A stretch of 64,000 nt of DNA from the NCBI RefSeq assembly GCF_004346185.1, contig NZ_SMAI01000013.1, forward strand, positions 62,001 through 126,000, given 5' to 3'. Within the stretch, counting starts at the first letter, position 1, and the number at the start of each line of letters is the position of its first letter. A model generated the notes under the pieces. It was not told where the DNA came from, ran no database searches, and saw only the letters and a list, made by a program, of their open reading frames with translations. The position numbers and the translations under genes were made by a program. Below, in pieces: positions 39,351-51,092 of the stretch. The stretch is from Aquabacter spiritensis. Lineage in GTDB: Bacteria; Pseudomonadota; Alphaproteobacteria; Rhizobiales; Xanthobacteraceae.

Positions 39351-40745
39351 ATGCTGCTTATGGCGCGAATCCGTCAACGCATCTGCGTGCTGGCCTGGGT
39401 AGGATTCGCCTCCGCCGCTCTCACGCCGACCATGGTCTCGGCGCAGTCGCTCGATGCGGCGCTGGCGGCGGCCTACATCAACAATCCGACCTTGAATTCC
39501 CAGCGCGCCGGGACCCGTGCGATCGACGAGAACGTGCCTCAGGCCCTGTCCGGCTATCGCCCGAACGTGTCCGCCGGGGCGAGCGTCGGCTCGCAATATT
39601 CGCGTTATACGGCGGGGGGGCAGAGCACGAATGGCACCCTGACGCCGCGCGCGTTCAATCTCACGGTGACGCAGACCATCTTCAACGGCTTTCTCACCGC
39701 GAACACCACGCGCAATGCGGAATCGACCGTGAAGGGATCGCGTGAGACCCTTCGCAATACCGAGCAGACGGTCCTCCTGAACGGTGTCACGGCCTATATG
39801 GACGTGATTCAGGGGATTTCTCTACTCGAACTCCAGCAGCAGAATCTCGCGGCCCTGCAACAGGAATTGCGTGCCACGCGTGACCGCTTCAATGTCGGCG
39901 AGGTCACGCGTACCGACGTTGCCCAAGCGGAGGCGCGGGTCGCGGCGGCACAGTACGAGGTGGCTCAGGCGGTCGCCAATCTCAGCTCCTATCGCGCCAC
40001 CTATCGGCAGGTGATCGGCCTCGATCCCGGCCGGCTGACGCCGCCGTCGACGGCGATCGAGCGCAAGATTCCCGGAACCCTCGATTCCGTCATCCGCACC
40101 GGCCTCGGCCGTCATCCGGCGATCCTCGCCTCGCAATTCGCCGTAGACGCCGCCAATTTCTCGGTGCGCATGGCGGAGAGCAATCTCGCCCCCAATTTGA
40201 ACGTCCAAGGCCAGCTTCAGCAGAGCTACGATCAGAGCGGGACGATCGACTCTCAGAACGGTGCCAGCGTCATGCTGAACCTCTCGATCCCGATCTATCA
40301 GGGCGGCGCGGAATATTCGGCCATTCGGCAGGCCAAGGAATATCTCACCCAGGCGCGCATCGAGGTGGATGTGAACCGGGATCAGGTCCGCACGCTCGCG
40401 GTGCAATATTGGGGTGCGTTGGAAGCGTCCAAGGCGCAGATCGAGTCGGCCCAGTCGCAGGTCGCCGCCAATACGCTGGCTTTGGAAGGCGTGCGCGAGG
40501 AATGGCGGGTCGGCCAACGCACGACGACCGACGTTCTGAATGCGCAGACCGATCTGACGAACTCGAAATCGGCATTGGTGATTGCCCAGCGCGACCGGGT
40601 GGTGGCCGCCTATTCGCTGATCTCGATTGTCGGTCAGCTCGATGCGATTTCGCTCGCTTTGAAGGTCCCGGTCTACGATCCCAAGGTGCACTACCAGCAG
40701 GTCCGCGACAGCTGGTTCGGTCTGAGAACGCCGGACGGAAAATAG
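39351..40745 (+). CDS. TolC-family outer-membrane efflux/secretion protein
   Basis: The 464-residue product has a signal peptide (cleavage near MVSAQS, about residue 31) and two repeated halves of the outer-membrane efflux protein fold. Each half has helices and a short beta-hairpin; the halves begin LDAALAAAYINNPTL and LDSVIRTGLGRHPAIL. FNVGEVTRTDVAQAEARVA and WRVGQRTTTDVLNAQTDL are the classic paired TolC motifs. As a trimer it forms the outer-membrane tunnel for type I secretion or RND efflux. It could serve the RTX nucleotidase at 12541-15657, but no membrane-fusion or ABC partner is next to it. Confidence 0.92.
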   Translation: MLLMARIRQRICVLAWVGFASAALTPTMVSAQSLDAALAAAYINNPTLNSQRAGTRAIDENVPQALSGYRPNVSAGASVGSQYSRYTAGGQSTNGTLTPRAFNLTVTQTIFNGFLTANTTRNAESTVKGSRETLRNTEQTVLLNGVTAYMDVIQGISLLELQQQNLAALQQELRATRDRFNVGEVTRTDVAQAEARVAAAQYEVAQAVANLSSYRATYRQVIGLDPGRLTPPSTAIERKIPGTLDSVIRTGLGRHPAILASQFAVDAANFSVRMAESNLAPNLNVQGQLQQSYDQSGTIDSQNGASVMLNLSIPIYQGGAEYSAIRQAKEYLTQARIEVDVNRDQVRTLAVQYWGALEASKAQIESAQSQVAANTLALEGVREEWRVGQRTTTDVLNAQTDLTNSKSALVIAQRDRVVAAYSLISIVGQLDAISLALKVPVYDPKVHYQQVRDSWFGLRTPDGK

Positions 40746-40878
40746 CAGAGCACACGCCTGACGTATTTTGCGGCGCCACCGCCGATGTCATACTTCATCA
40801 ATAGGTGCGATTCTGGCGTCCTTGATCCCTCGTAGCTTGCCGCGCGGATTGAAAGACGTCTTCGGCCGGGGTCGGGAC

Positions 40879-41640
40879 ATGTCTGCAAACGCGAAAGCCC
40901 AGGAGCCGTCGATGGACGAGATCCTTGCGTCGATCCGCAGGATCATCGCCGACGACGAGCCGGTGCCGCGTCGGCCGGCGCCCCGTCCATCGGAGGGGCC
41001 ACCGCGGCGTCCCGAATCTTCGGCGGAGCCGGTTCCAAGCTCTGCCGCGCCCTATGGGGCGCCACCTGCCGCCCCCGCACGCGTTCATTCGGCCCGCGAC
41101 GAGCCGGTTCGCGACCTGCCTCTCCGTGATCAACCGCTGCATGACCAATGGGCCGGGGCGGACGATTTGGCCGCCGTCGAGCAAGAACGGATGGAGGCAG
41201 ACATCATGGCGGATTATCCGTTCCAGGCCCCGCAAGGCAGCGTTTTTCCACCGGCCGGGCCGCGTGCCGCCGATCCGACCGCTCAGCGCCCGGCGCCCGC
41301 GCGTCCACCGGAGGCCACCGCTTTCCGCAGCCCGCCGGAACCCGCCGCCCGCACGCCACGCCGCGATGTTCCGCCCCGCGACCTGCCACCCCGGGATCTG
41401 CCACCCCGGGATCTGCCGCTCCGCAAGGAGCTGCTGTCGCCGGATGTCGACGCTGCAGTCAGCGCCGCGTTCGAATCGCTGGGCGACTTGCGCGTTCCGG
41501 CCCATGAACGCACCGTCGAGGATCTCGTGAAGGAGATCCTGCGCCCGATGCTGAAGACTTGGCTCGACGACAATCTCCCCCGCATCGTCGAGCGCCTGGT
41601 GCGCCAGGAAATCGAGCGCGTTTCGCGCACCGCACGCTGA
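40879..41640 (+). CDS. popZ: Polar organising protein PopZ (DUF2497)
   Basis: The 253-residue product has the two conserved PopZ ends: SMDEILASIRRIIADDE (about 11-27) at the N-terminus, where partners bind, and TVEDLVKEILRPMLKTWLDDNLPRIVERL (about 213-241) at the C-terminus, which drives oligomerisation. Between them is a Pro/Ala/Arg-rich disordered linker. PopZ scaffolds the cell pole and anchors the chromosome origin through ParB in Caulobacter. The linker holds three PPRDL units; two are encoded by an exact 15-base tandem repeat. The ATG at 40879 begins just ahead of the conserved N-terminal helix; a longer in-frame start at 40768 is less plausible. Confidence 0.88.
   Translation: MSANAKAQEPSMDEILASIRRIIADDEPVPRRPAPRPSEGPPRRPESSAEPVPSSAAPYGAPPAAPARVHSARDEPVRDLPLRDQPLHDQWAGADDLAAVEQERMEADIMADYPFQAPQGSVFPPAGPRAADPTAQRPAPARPPEATAFRSPPEPAARTPRRDVPPRDLPPRDLPPRDLPLRKELLSPDVDAAVSAAFESLGDLRVPAHERTVEDLVKEILRPMLKTWLDDNLPRIVERLVRQEIERVSRTAR
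41371..41415 (+). repeat. Tandem 15-base coding repeats in popZ linker
   Basis: Three in-frame 15-base units encode PPRDL three times. The second (41386-41400) and third (41401-41415) are identical and the first differs at a few bases. Slippage could change the linker length in steps of five residues. Confidence 0.85.
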
Positions 41641-41906
41641 GCGCGTCGTCTGTAGTCCGACCGCTGCGAACCGCTCGTGCACGGGCTCAGCCGTTCCAGG
41701 CGACGGAGCGGGTCATGATGTCGGTCATCGGGAGCCGGACGACGGGCGAAGCCCACTCGAGCGGACCCAATGGTGGAGCGTCGGCGACGAAATCGCGATG
41801 CGTGGATCCGGCCGAGCCCCGGGCCGTTGACGAAGGGGCCGTCGAACGGCTTTAACCCCCACTCTGTTTTCTCTGGGAGGGCGCGTCCCTCGGCGGAGCC
41901 TTTTGC

Positions 41907-44690
41907 ATGATCGACAAGGTGTTCGAACCCGCGGCCGTCGAGGCGCGCATCACCGCCGCCTGGGAAGAGGCGCAGGCGTTCCGGTGTGCCCGTTCGGGGC
42001 GGGAGGCGGCGCCCGGCTTCTCGATTGTGATCCCGCCGCCGAACGTCACCGGTTCGCTGCATATGGGTCACGCGCTGAACAACACGCTTCAGGACGTGCT
42101 GGCGCGCTTCGAACGGATGCGCGGCAAGGATGTGCTGTGGCAGCCCGGCATGGACCATGCCGGCATCGCGACCCAAATGGTGGTCGAGCGCCAGTTGCTG
42201 GAGCGCCGGGAGCCCGGACGCCGCGAGATGGGCCGCGTCGCCTTTTTGGAGCGGGTCTGGGCGTGGAAGGAAGAATCCGGCGGCACGATCGTCGGCCAGC
42301 TCAAGCGGCTCGGTGCCTCCTGCGACTGGTCCCGCGAGCGTTTCACCATGGACGAGGGCCTCTCGCGCGCGGTCGTGAAGGTGTTCGTCCAGCTCTATCG
42401 CGATGGTTTGATCTACAAGGATAAGCGTCTGGTCAATTGGGACCCGAAGCTGCTGACGGCGATCTCGGACCTCGAAGTCCAGCCCGTCGAGATGAAGGGC
42501 CATCTCTGGCACCTCCGCTATCCCGTGGAAGGCGAGCCGGGCCGCTTCATCGTCGTCGCAACCACTCGGCCGGAAACCATGCTCGGCGACACCGCTGTGG
42601 CTGTGCATCCGGAGGATGAGCGCTATCGCGATCTGGTCGGAAAGCATGTGGTGCTGCCCTTGTTGGGCCGCCGTATTCCGATCGTCGCCGACGAATATTC
42701 CGATCCTGAAAAGGGCACCGGCGCGGTCAAGATCACGCCGGCGCATGATTTCAACGATTTCGAAGTGGGTCGGCGGCACCATCTGCCGATGATCAATGTG
42801 CTGGATGCCGAGGCGCGGATCGATCCGGCAGCCATTCGCGACGATTATGCCGACCGGCGCGACGCCTATCTCGACGATCCCGATTTCGGGGGCGTGCTGT
42901 CACTTCTGGCGGGCATGGATAGGTTTGCGGCGCGCAAGCACATCGTCGACCTCCTGACCGGTCTCGAGCTTCTGGAGCAGATTGAGCCGCACACGCACAT
43001 GGTGCCGCACGGCGATCGCTCGGGAGTCGTGATCGAGCCCTGGCTCACCGACCAATGGTATGTCGATGCGAAGACCCTCGCTCAGCCCGCGCTCGCCGCG
43101 GTGCGCGAGGGGCGCACCAATTTCGTGCCCAAGAATTGGGAAAAGACCTATTTCGACTGGTTGGAGAATATCCAGCCCTGGTGCGTGTCCCGCCAGCTTT
43201 GGTGGGGTCACCAAATTCCCGCTTGGTATGATCCCTACGGCAATGTCTTCGTCGCCAATGATGCGGACGAGGCCTTCGAACAGGCGCTCGCGCACAATGT
43301 CGGCAACGAGACGCTTTCGCCCGACGAGGCGCAGGTTTTGATCGACGACGCCGCGCGGCGCGAGGGCTTCCTGACCCGCGACGAGGACGTGCTCGACACC
43401 TGGTTTTCGTCCGCCCTCTGGCCGTTCTCGACCCTGGGATGGCCCGACGAGACGCCGGAACTCGCAAAATATTATCCGACATCGGTCCTGGTCACGGGTT
43501 TCGACATCATCTTCTTCTGGGTCGCCCGAATGATGATGTTCGGCCTGCATTTCATGCCCGACGTGCCGTTCCGCGACGTCTACATCCACGCCCTCGTCCG
43601 CGACGAGAAGGGGGCGAAGATGTCGAAGTCCAAGGGCAATGTGATCAACCCTCTGGACCTGATCGACCAATATGGTGCGGACGCGCTGCGCTTTACGCTC
43701 GCCGCCATGGCCGCCCAGGGTCGGGACATCAAGCTCGCCACCTCGCGGGTCGAGGGCTACCGCAATTTCGCGACCAAGCTCTGGAACGCGGCCCGGTTCG
43801 CCCAGATGAACGGCTGCGTCCGCATCGAAGGTTTCGAACCGTCCAAGGTGGACGGGACGCTCAACCGGTGGATCATCGGCGAGGCCGCACGTGCCGCCCA
43901 GGAGGTCGAGGCGGCGCTCGAGGCCTATCGCTTCAACGAGGCGGCCGGGGCGGTTTACCGCTTCTTGTGGAACGTGTTCTGCGACTGGCACCTGGAACTC
44001 GCCAAGCCGGTTCTCTCGGGACCGGACGGTCCTGCGAAGGACGAGACCCGGGCCTCCACCGCCTTCGTGCTCGACGTAGCGCTGAAGCTGCTTCACCCCT
44101 TCATGCCGTTCCTGACCGAGGAATTGTGGGCGCGGACGGGTGAGACCGGCCCGGCCCGCGCGGGACTTCTCACGCTCGCCCCATGGCCCGATCTGTCGGG
44201 CCTCGAAGCGCCCGACGCCGAGGCGGAGGTTGGGTGGGTGGTCGATCTCGTGACCGAGATTCGCTCGGTGCGCGCCGAGATGAACGTCCCCGCTGGCGCG
44301 CAGGTCCCCCTCGTCCTCGTCGGCGCGAGCGCCGAGACCCGCGCTCGTGCCGCGGCGTGGGACGATGCGCTGCGTCGGCTCGCGCGCCTGTCGGAGATTG
44401 GTCTCGCCGATGCTGTGCCCGTCGGCTCGGTCCAGATGGTGGTGCGCTCCGAGATCGCCGCTTTGCCGCTGGAGGGCGTGATCGACCTCGCCGCCGAACT
44501 CGTGCGGCTGCGCAAGGAGGAAGCGAAGCTCGATCAGGAGGTCGCACGCATCGATGCCAAGCTCTCGAACGACACCTTCGTCGCCCGCGCACCGGAAGAG
44601 GTGGTCGAGGCCGAGCGGGAGAAGCGGGAGGATTACCTTGCCCGCAAGGACAAGGTGCGCAGCGCGATCCGCCAGCTTTCCGCGGGGTGA
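41907..44690 (+). CDS. valS: Valyl-tRNA synthetase
   Basis: The 927-residue class I synthetase has the HIGH motif as HMGH in [17 protein letters not shown] (about 48-64), the CP1 editing domain, the KMSKS motif in [10 protein letters not shown], the tRNA-binding anticodon domain, and a C-terminal coiled coil ([20 protein letters not shown]). Length is normal for bacterial ValS. It charges tRNA-Val and edits misactivated threonine. The stop codon directly abuts the chrA stop codon on the other strand, with no intergenic base. Confidence 0.96.
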   Translation: MIDKVFEPAAVEARITAAWEEAQAFRCARSGREAAPGFSIVIPPPNVTGSLHMGHALNNTLQDVLARFERMRGKDVLWQPGMDHAGIATQMVVERQLLERREPGRREMGRVAFLERVWAWKEESGGTIVGQLKRLGASCDWSRERFTMDEGLSRAVVKVFVQLYRDGLIYKDKRLVNWDPKLLTAISDLEVQPVEMKGHLWHLRYPVEGEPGRFIVVATTRPETMLGDTAVAVHPEDERYRDLVGKHVVLPLLGRRIPIVADEYSDPEKGTGAVKITPAHDFNDFEVGRRHHLPMINVLDAEARIDPAAIRDDYADRRDAYLDDPDFGGVLSLLAGMDRFAARKHIVDLLTGLELLEQIEPHTHMVPHGDRSGVVIEPWLTDQWYVDAKTLAQPALAAVREGRTNFVPKNWEKTYFDWLENIQPWCVSRQLWWGHQIPAWYDPYGNVFVANDADEAFEQALAHNVGNETLSPDEAQVLIDDAARREGFLTRDEDVLDTWFSSALWPFSTLGWPDETPELAKYYPTSVLVTGFDIIFFWVARMMMFGLHFMPDVPFRDVYIHALVRDEKGAKMSKSKGNVINPLDLIDQYGADALRFTLAAMAAQGRDIKLATSRVEGYRNFATKLWNAARFAQMNGCVRIEGFEPSKVDGTLNRWIIGEAARAAQEVEAALEAYRFNEAAGAVYRFLWNVFCDWHLELAKPVLSGPDGPAKDETRASTAFVLDVALKLLHPFMPFLTEELWARTGETGPARAGLLTLAPWPDLSGLEAPDAEAEVGWVVDLVTEIRSVRAEMNVPAGAQVPLVLVGASAETRARAAAWDDALRRLARLSEIGLADAVPVGSVQMVVRSEIAALPLEGVIDLAAELVRLRKEEAKLDQEVARIDAKLSNDTFVARAPEEVVEAEREKREDYLARKDKVRSAIRQLSAG

Positions 44691-45860
44691 TCAGCGAACC
44701 AGCAGGCTGGCGAGGGGGAGCAGCAGGACTGCGCTCCAAGCCGGCATGTTGCCGATCGTGACGAGGAGGAAGCCGCCGAGCGCCAGCACGGCATCCCAGG
44801 GGGTCAGGACGGCGCTGGTGAAGACCGGGTCGTAGAATGCGGCACCCAGCACGCCGACCACCGCCGCATTGGCGCCGCGCATGCCGGCCTGGGTGCGGCG
44901 GTCGCTGCGCAGCCTGTCCCAGAAGGGCAGGGTCCCGTAGACCAGAAGCAGACCCGGGAGGAAGATCGCAAAGAGGGCTGCCGCCGCCCCGCCCAAACCA
45001 CCTACCAGGGCACCGAGATAAGCGGCGAAGGTGAAGAGCGGTCCTGGGACCGCCTGGGCGAGGCCATAGCCTGCGAGGAAGTCGTCCGGCGTGACCCAGC
45101 CTGGCGCGACCGTGGCGGCCTCCAGCAGCGGCAGAACCACATGGCCGCCGCCGAACACCAGCGCGCCCGAGCGGTAGAAGGCGTCGAGAAAGCGCGCCGG
45201 AGAGACGCCCGCCGTTGCAAGCCCGCCGATGGCGAGGAGCAGGCCCAATGCAAGGACGAGCGCGATGATGCCGGCGCGGCGCGCAATAGGCACCTCAAGC
45301 CGGCCGGTGGGCGGGGTGGGGGCCGTCCTGTCGAAGGCGAGGTTTGCTACGGCACCGAATGCGATCGCGAGCACCTGCGCAAATGGACCGCCCGCCAGCA
45401 GTGAAATGGCAAAGGCAAGGAACGCGATCCCGGCGCGAAATCGATCCGGAGCAAGGCTGCGCGCCATGCCCCAGACCGCCTGTGCGACCACGGCGACCGC
45501 GACCAGCTTGAGCCCGTGCAGGAGCGCCTCGGCTGCCGGTCCGGCGATCTGCGCGGCAGCGAGTCCGAATCCCGCCAACAGAAGCGCGGACGGCAGGGTG
45601 AAGCCGAAAAATGCTGCAATGCCGCCGCCGACCCCGCCGGCGCGCAGGATACCCAGTGCGAATCCGACTTGGCTGGAGGCCGGCCCGGGAAGGAACTGGC
45701 ACAGTGCCACGAGGTCGGCATAGTCCGCCTCGCTGAGCCAGCGGCGGCGCACCACGAATGTTTCGCGGAAATAGCCGAGATGTGCGATCGGCCCGCCAAA
45801 CGAGACCAAACCAAGCCAGAGGAAGGCGGTGAACACTTCGCCGACGCGTCCGGTCCGCAT
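44691..45860 (-). CDS. chrA: Chromate transporter, ChrA family (two CHR domains)
   Basis: The 389-residue membrane protein contains two homologous CHR halves. Each has the family motifs: FTAFLWLGLVSFGGP and LCQFLPGPASSQVGF in the first, FYRSGALVFGGGHVVLPLL and GYGLAQAVPGPLFTFAAYLG in the second. About ten hydrophobic helices are visible. ChrA proteins expel chromate; homologues in clean soils may move other oxyanions such as sulfate. No chrB regulator is present. The gene begins 374 bases from the divergent exoR-like gene. Confidence 0.92.
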   Translation of the reverse strand: MRTGRVGEVFTAFLWLGLVSFGGPIAHLGYFRETFVVRRRWLSEADYADLVALCQFLPGPASSQVGFALGILRAGGVGGGIAAFFGFTLPSALLLAGFGLAAAQIAGPAAEALLHGLKLVAVAVVAQAVWGMARSLAPDRFRAGIAFLAFAISLLAGGPFAQVLAIAFGAVANLAFDRTAPTPPTGRLEVPIARRAGIIALVLALGLLLAIGGLATAGVSPARFLDAFYRSGALVFGGGHVVLPLLEAATVAPGWVTPDDFLAGYGLAQAVPGPLFTFAAYLGALVGGLGGAAAALFAIFLPGLLLVYGTLPFWDRLRSDRRTQAGMRGANAAVVGVLGAAFYDPVFTSAVLTPWDAVLALGGFLLVTIGNMPAWSAVLLLPLASLLVR

Positions 45861-46234
45861 GTCCCCTCCGCTTCAGGCCTGGGTCCCGGCACGCATGTTG
45901 ACCGGCCTTAGGCGTCGGTCAAGCCCGATCCTCGCGATGACGCGGCGTGTTCTGTGTCGGGCGCGCAACACCTTTGCACCAACACGGTTCCACGGCGACC
46001 TCGCCGTCACAAACGCCGCGATCCCGCCACAAAACCCGCCGAGACGAGAAGGCGGAGCGTGGCGTTTCCGCTGTCCCGGACATATTCCGGAGCGTGCCAC
46101 GCCGGGGTGGTTCAATGGGTGGGCGCAGAACTGCGGACACGGTGCGGAAGCCGGACGGGCGCCAAGGAGAAACCTTGGCTCGGCCTTGCGGTGGCCGCGA
46201 TCTCGCCCGCAGGGGATGGCATCGTCGGTCGATC
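45861..46234. other. 374-base divergent intergenic region chrA/exoR-like
   Basis: No gene is supported here. The only marked structure is a nested dyad at 46057-46102. Some reading frames remain open through the gap but carry no recognisable content. Promoters for both flanking genes are expected here; I cannot point to convincing -35/-10 boxes in this G+C-rich sequence. Confidence 0.6.
46057..46102. promoter_or_regulatory. Nested dyad upstream of the exoR-like gene
   Basis: Three collinear arms pair across one centre: 46057-46063 with 46096-46102 (7 bp), 46069-46072 with 46091-46094 (4 bp) and 46076-46080 with 46086-46090 (5 bp, CATAT loop). It lies 133 bases before the exoR-like start and could be a leader RNA structure or an operator. 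Confidence 0.4.
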
Positions 46235-47167
46235 ATGCTTGTGACAGGACGCTCTCAATCGACCCTGCACCGTCCCGGCGCGCAGACGCGTGCGCCGAGG
46301 ATCGGCTGCCGAACCGTGTTCGTCGGGGCGGTGCTGGCTTTGATGCTGGGCGCCGGCTTGTGCGGCCCTGCCGCCGCCTTCGACGGCAATGCGCAATCGA
46401 GCGACGACAATTACGGTCCGCCCTTGACCCCGCCCGCAAACGTGCCGCTCGCGCCGCCGATGCGGCCGGTGGACGAGGCGTTCCGCTCCGGTGCGCAGGC
46501 GCTGCGCTCCGGTCAGACCGCGAAGGGTGTCGACGCACTGCGCTATGCCGCCGACCAAGGGCATCCGGCTGCGCAATGGAAGCTCGGGCGGATGTATGCC
46601 GATGGCGACGGCGTTAAGCGCGACGACATCAAGGCCTTCGAATATTTCAGCAAGATCGCCAACATGCATGCCGAGGACTATCCCGGCACGGCCCAAGCGC
46701 GCTTCGCGGCGAGCGCCTTCGTGGCGCTGGGTGGTTATTACCTCGCCGGCATTCCGAACTCCGCGGTACGGCGCGACCCAGTGCGCGCGCGCGACATGTA
46801 TTTCTACGCCGCGTCCTATTTCGGGGATCCGGATGCGCAGTACCGCTTGGCCAAGCTCTATCTCGATGGCGCGGGCGTGAAGCGTGATCCCCGTCAGGCG
46901 GCGCGGTGGCTGTTCCTCTCTTCCCAGAAGGGGCAGTACGAGGCCCAGGCGCAGCTCGGGCACATGCTGTTCCGCGGCGACGACGGCATCAGCCGTCAGC
47001 CGGCACGGGGCTTGATGTGGCTGACCTTGGCACGCGATTCCGCCGCCGGACCGGGGGACAAATGGGTGGTGGACCTCTACGAGGACGCCTTCTCCGACGC
47101 CACTCCGGACGAACGTGCCGCTGCCCTGCAATATCTTGAGCAATGGCTTAAGGCCGCGCAGCGCTGA
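46235..47167 (+). CDS. exoR: ExoR-like Sel1-repeat regulator
   Basis: The 310-residue product has an N-terminal signal-like hydrophobic segment (about 28-48, ending AAAFDG) and Sel1/TPR-like repeats: VDALRYAADQGHPAAQWKLGRMYADGDGVKRDD, AYEYF-like AFEYFSKI, DAQYRLAKLYLDGAGVKRDPRQAARWL and AQAQLGHMLF. The order and the DGDGV and AGIPNSAVR stretches match ExoR, the periplasmic inhibitor of the ExoS/ChvG sensor kinase that controls exopolysaccharide, motility and acid responses in rhizobia. The sensor and response regulator are not in the window. I chose the ATG at 46235; the upstream open frame lacks protein-like content. Confidence 0.8.
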   Translation: MLVTGRSQSTLHRPGAQTRAPRIGCRTVFVGAVLALMLGAGLCGPAAAFDGNAQSSDDNYGPPLTPPANVPLAPPMRPVDEAFRSGAQALRSGQTAKGVDALRYAADQGHPAAQWKLGRMYADGDGVKRDDIKAFEYFSKIANMHAEDYPGTAQARFAASAFVALGGYYLAGIPNSAVRRDPVRARDMYFYAASYFGDPDAQYRLAKLYLDGAGVKRDPRQAARWLFLSSQKGQYEAQAQLGHMLFRGDDGISRQPARGLMWLTLARDSAAGPGDKWVVDLYEDAFSDATPDERAAALQYLEQWLKAAQR

Positions 47168-47279
47168 CCGACCTGTCCGGTGGCGCCATTGGCGGAGCGC
47201 ATGCACTCGGCCCGGCCCCGATCGGGTTCCGGAATGGAGCCCCGGCCGCACGTTTTCCGCCTGCAGGCGGGCCGGCTCT

Positions 47280-47310
47280 CCCCATGTCCTGCGCCAGGCC
47301 GGACATGGGG
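47280..47310. terminator. Hairpin between convergent exoR-like and thiC genes
   Basis: A perfect 10-bp stem (47280-47289 with 47301-47310) with an 11-base loop lies between the two convergent stop codons, 113 bases from exoR and 31 from thiC. There is no T-run, so bidirectional termination is inferred from position and stem. Confidence 0.5.
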
Positions 47311-47341
47311 ATGCGGTGAACCGAAAGCCGGCCCGGTTTCG

Positions 47342-49401
<2,060 letters not shown>

Positions 49402-49500
49402 TTCCTTCACTGTGTGGACGCCGGCGGGATCTGTCAACGCTGCGCTGCACCATGCGCGGCGGCCGGGCATAATCGGCGGCGCGCGCAAATGCGTGGCGGT

Positions 49501-51063
49501 TCAGGCGGGGAGTGCGCCGAGGGCGGTCCATAAACCGACACGGTGGGCGAAGCACCATTCGACGCTGTCGCGCACCAAGGCCCGCTGGCCGTCCAGATCG
49601 GAAATGATATGCCCGTCCTGGCGCAGCGGAACACCGGCTTTGCGGATGCGCTCCAACATCCATTCGGTCACCGCTCCGACGGTGTGCGGCACGCCGCAGG
49701 CAAGTGCGTGGAAGGTCGAGGCTTCCATGGTGCGCAGCGCCATGCCCGAAGAGGTGAGGGGCAGAGCAATCGCGGCGCTGCCGGCGCGCTGTTCGGCGAC
49801 CTCGCGCGTGGCCGCGATGTTGAAGGCCAGCGCCTCCGGCGACACCGCCGCGATCCGTCCCGGCGGCACCGGCACGCATTGGCCCGAACCGATCAGGAGG
49901 CCGGCGATTTCGACCATCGACGGCGCGCCCTCGAACTTGCTCGCGCGGGCGATCGCATGCAGATCAGCCAGGGTCTGGGGACCGGCTGCAAGGGCGTCCA
50001 GCATCGGCGCGTAAAAGTGCTTCGGCAGCTCTGCGGTTCCCGCCGGAACCTCGACGGTGGTCTTGGCCTCGTCGCGCGGCGCGATCATGGCGAGAGCGAA
50101 TTCGGCGAGCCGCTGATCGCGAATCGCGTCGGGCATCCTGCGGAAGCCGCGGACGAAAACGTCGCGCCGGAAGGCGCGTGGCACGAAATAGTCCTTCAGC
50201 GTCTCGCGCAGCGATCCGGGAGGCACCCGGGTCAAAGCCTCCCGCTGCTGCGGGCGCAAAGCGAGGTCGGGGAAATTCTCGAGCAGCGCGCTGGATCCGA
50301 CAAAGCTCATTTTGGCGTCCGCCAGCAGGCGGGCGGTGTCGATATGATAGAGCGGCCGCCAGTCGGTGTTGAGATATTCGTGGGCGAGATATACGGCCCG
50401 ATCCTGGTCGGCGGACTTGCCGTTGCCGTCGCGGATTCGGTTGAGAAGCGCCTCGTCCCCCAGAACACCGGAACCGGTCTTCTGCAGAAACTCCACAAAT
50501 TCGAGGCTCTGGAGGACACGCTCGTCGCTCCGGCCTTGGCCGAGCTGCGCATGCTCCATGAGCAGCCGCTGGATCGGCAGAAGTGCCGTCCAGCCCGGCA
50601 TGGCATTATAGGTGACGGAGACAGTTCCACCGGGTTTGAGATGACGCGCGAGGAAACGCACGATCTGTGCGCGGCCAGCGTCGGAGATCCAGCTCCAGAC
50701 GCCATGCATGGTGACCATGTCGAACTGCGGAAAGTCCGCGCGCGCCTCGGCCTCCTCGAAGCTGAGTTCGTGGAAGGCGACGTTTTCAATCCCTGCCTCC
50801 CGCGCCGCCGCACGGGCCCGGGCGATATGTGCCGGATTGAAATCGAGCGCGACCACCTGGGCGCCTGGATTGCTGGCGGCGATGATGTTCGCGGTGACGC
50901 CTTGGCCGCAACCGAGTTCGCAATAGGCGAAATCTTCCCCATCGGCCGGCGGCTCGACCCCGTTCAGAAGGCATGTGAGCACGACGTGCGCGGGCGCTTG
51001 CTCCAGGTACAGCCCCGGCAGGTACTCGACATCGCTGACATAGCCCGACGCCCACTCGCTCAT
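49501..51063 (-). CDS. SAM-dependent methyltransferase with regulatory domain, at the end of the T6SS run
   Basis: The 520-residue product has an N-terminal class I methyltransferase domain: the SAM loop ELGCGQGVTANIIAAS (about 49-64), DFNPAHIARAR, and the VTMHGVWSWI stretch. A MethyTransf_Reg-type C-terminal part follows (PGWTALLPIQRLLMEHA through the tail). Members of this family are common in alphaproteobacteria and may methylate proteins or act on small molecules; the substrate is unknown. The ATG at 51063 begins 29 bases after the tssG stop codon on the same strand, so it is the last gene of the T6SS transcription run in this window. A 33-residue in-frame extension upstream would overlap the tssG end. 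Confidence 0.82.
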   Translation of the reverse strand: MSEWASGYVSDVEYLPGLYLEQAPAHVVLTCLLNGVEPPADGEDFAYCELGCGQGVTANIIAASNPGAQVVALDFNPAHIARARAAAREAGIENVAFHELSFEEAEARADFPQFDMVTMHGVWSWISDAGRAQIVRFLARHLKPGGTVSVTYNAMPGWTALLPIQRLLMEHAQLGQGRSDERVLQSLEFVEFLQKTGSGVLGDEALLNRIRDGNGKSADQDRAVYLAHEYLNTDWRPLYHIDTARLLADAKMSFVGSSALLENFPDLALRPQQREALTRVPPGSLRETLKDYFVPRAFRRDVFVRGFRRMPDAIRDQRLAEFALAMIAPRDEAKTTVEVPAGTAELPKHFYAPMLDALAAGPQTLADLHAIARASKFEGAPSMVEIAGLLIGSGQCVPVPPGRIAAVSPEALAFNIAATREVAEQRAGSAAIALPLTSSGMALRTMEASTFHALACGVPHTVGAVTEWMLERIRKAGVPLRQDGHIISDLDGQRALVRDSVEWCFAHRVGLWTALGALPA

Positions 51064-51092
51064 GGTCACTGTCCTTTTGATGGTCGAACCGG

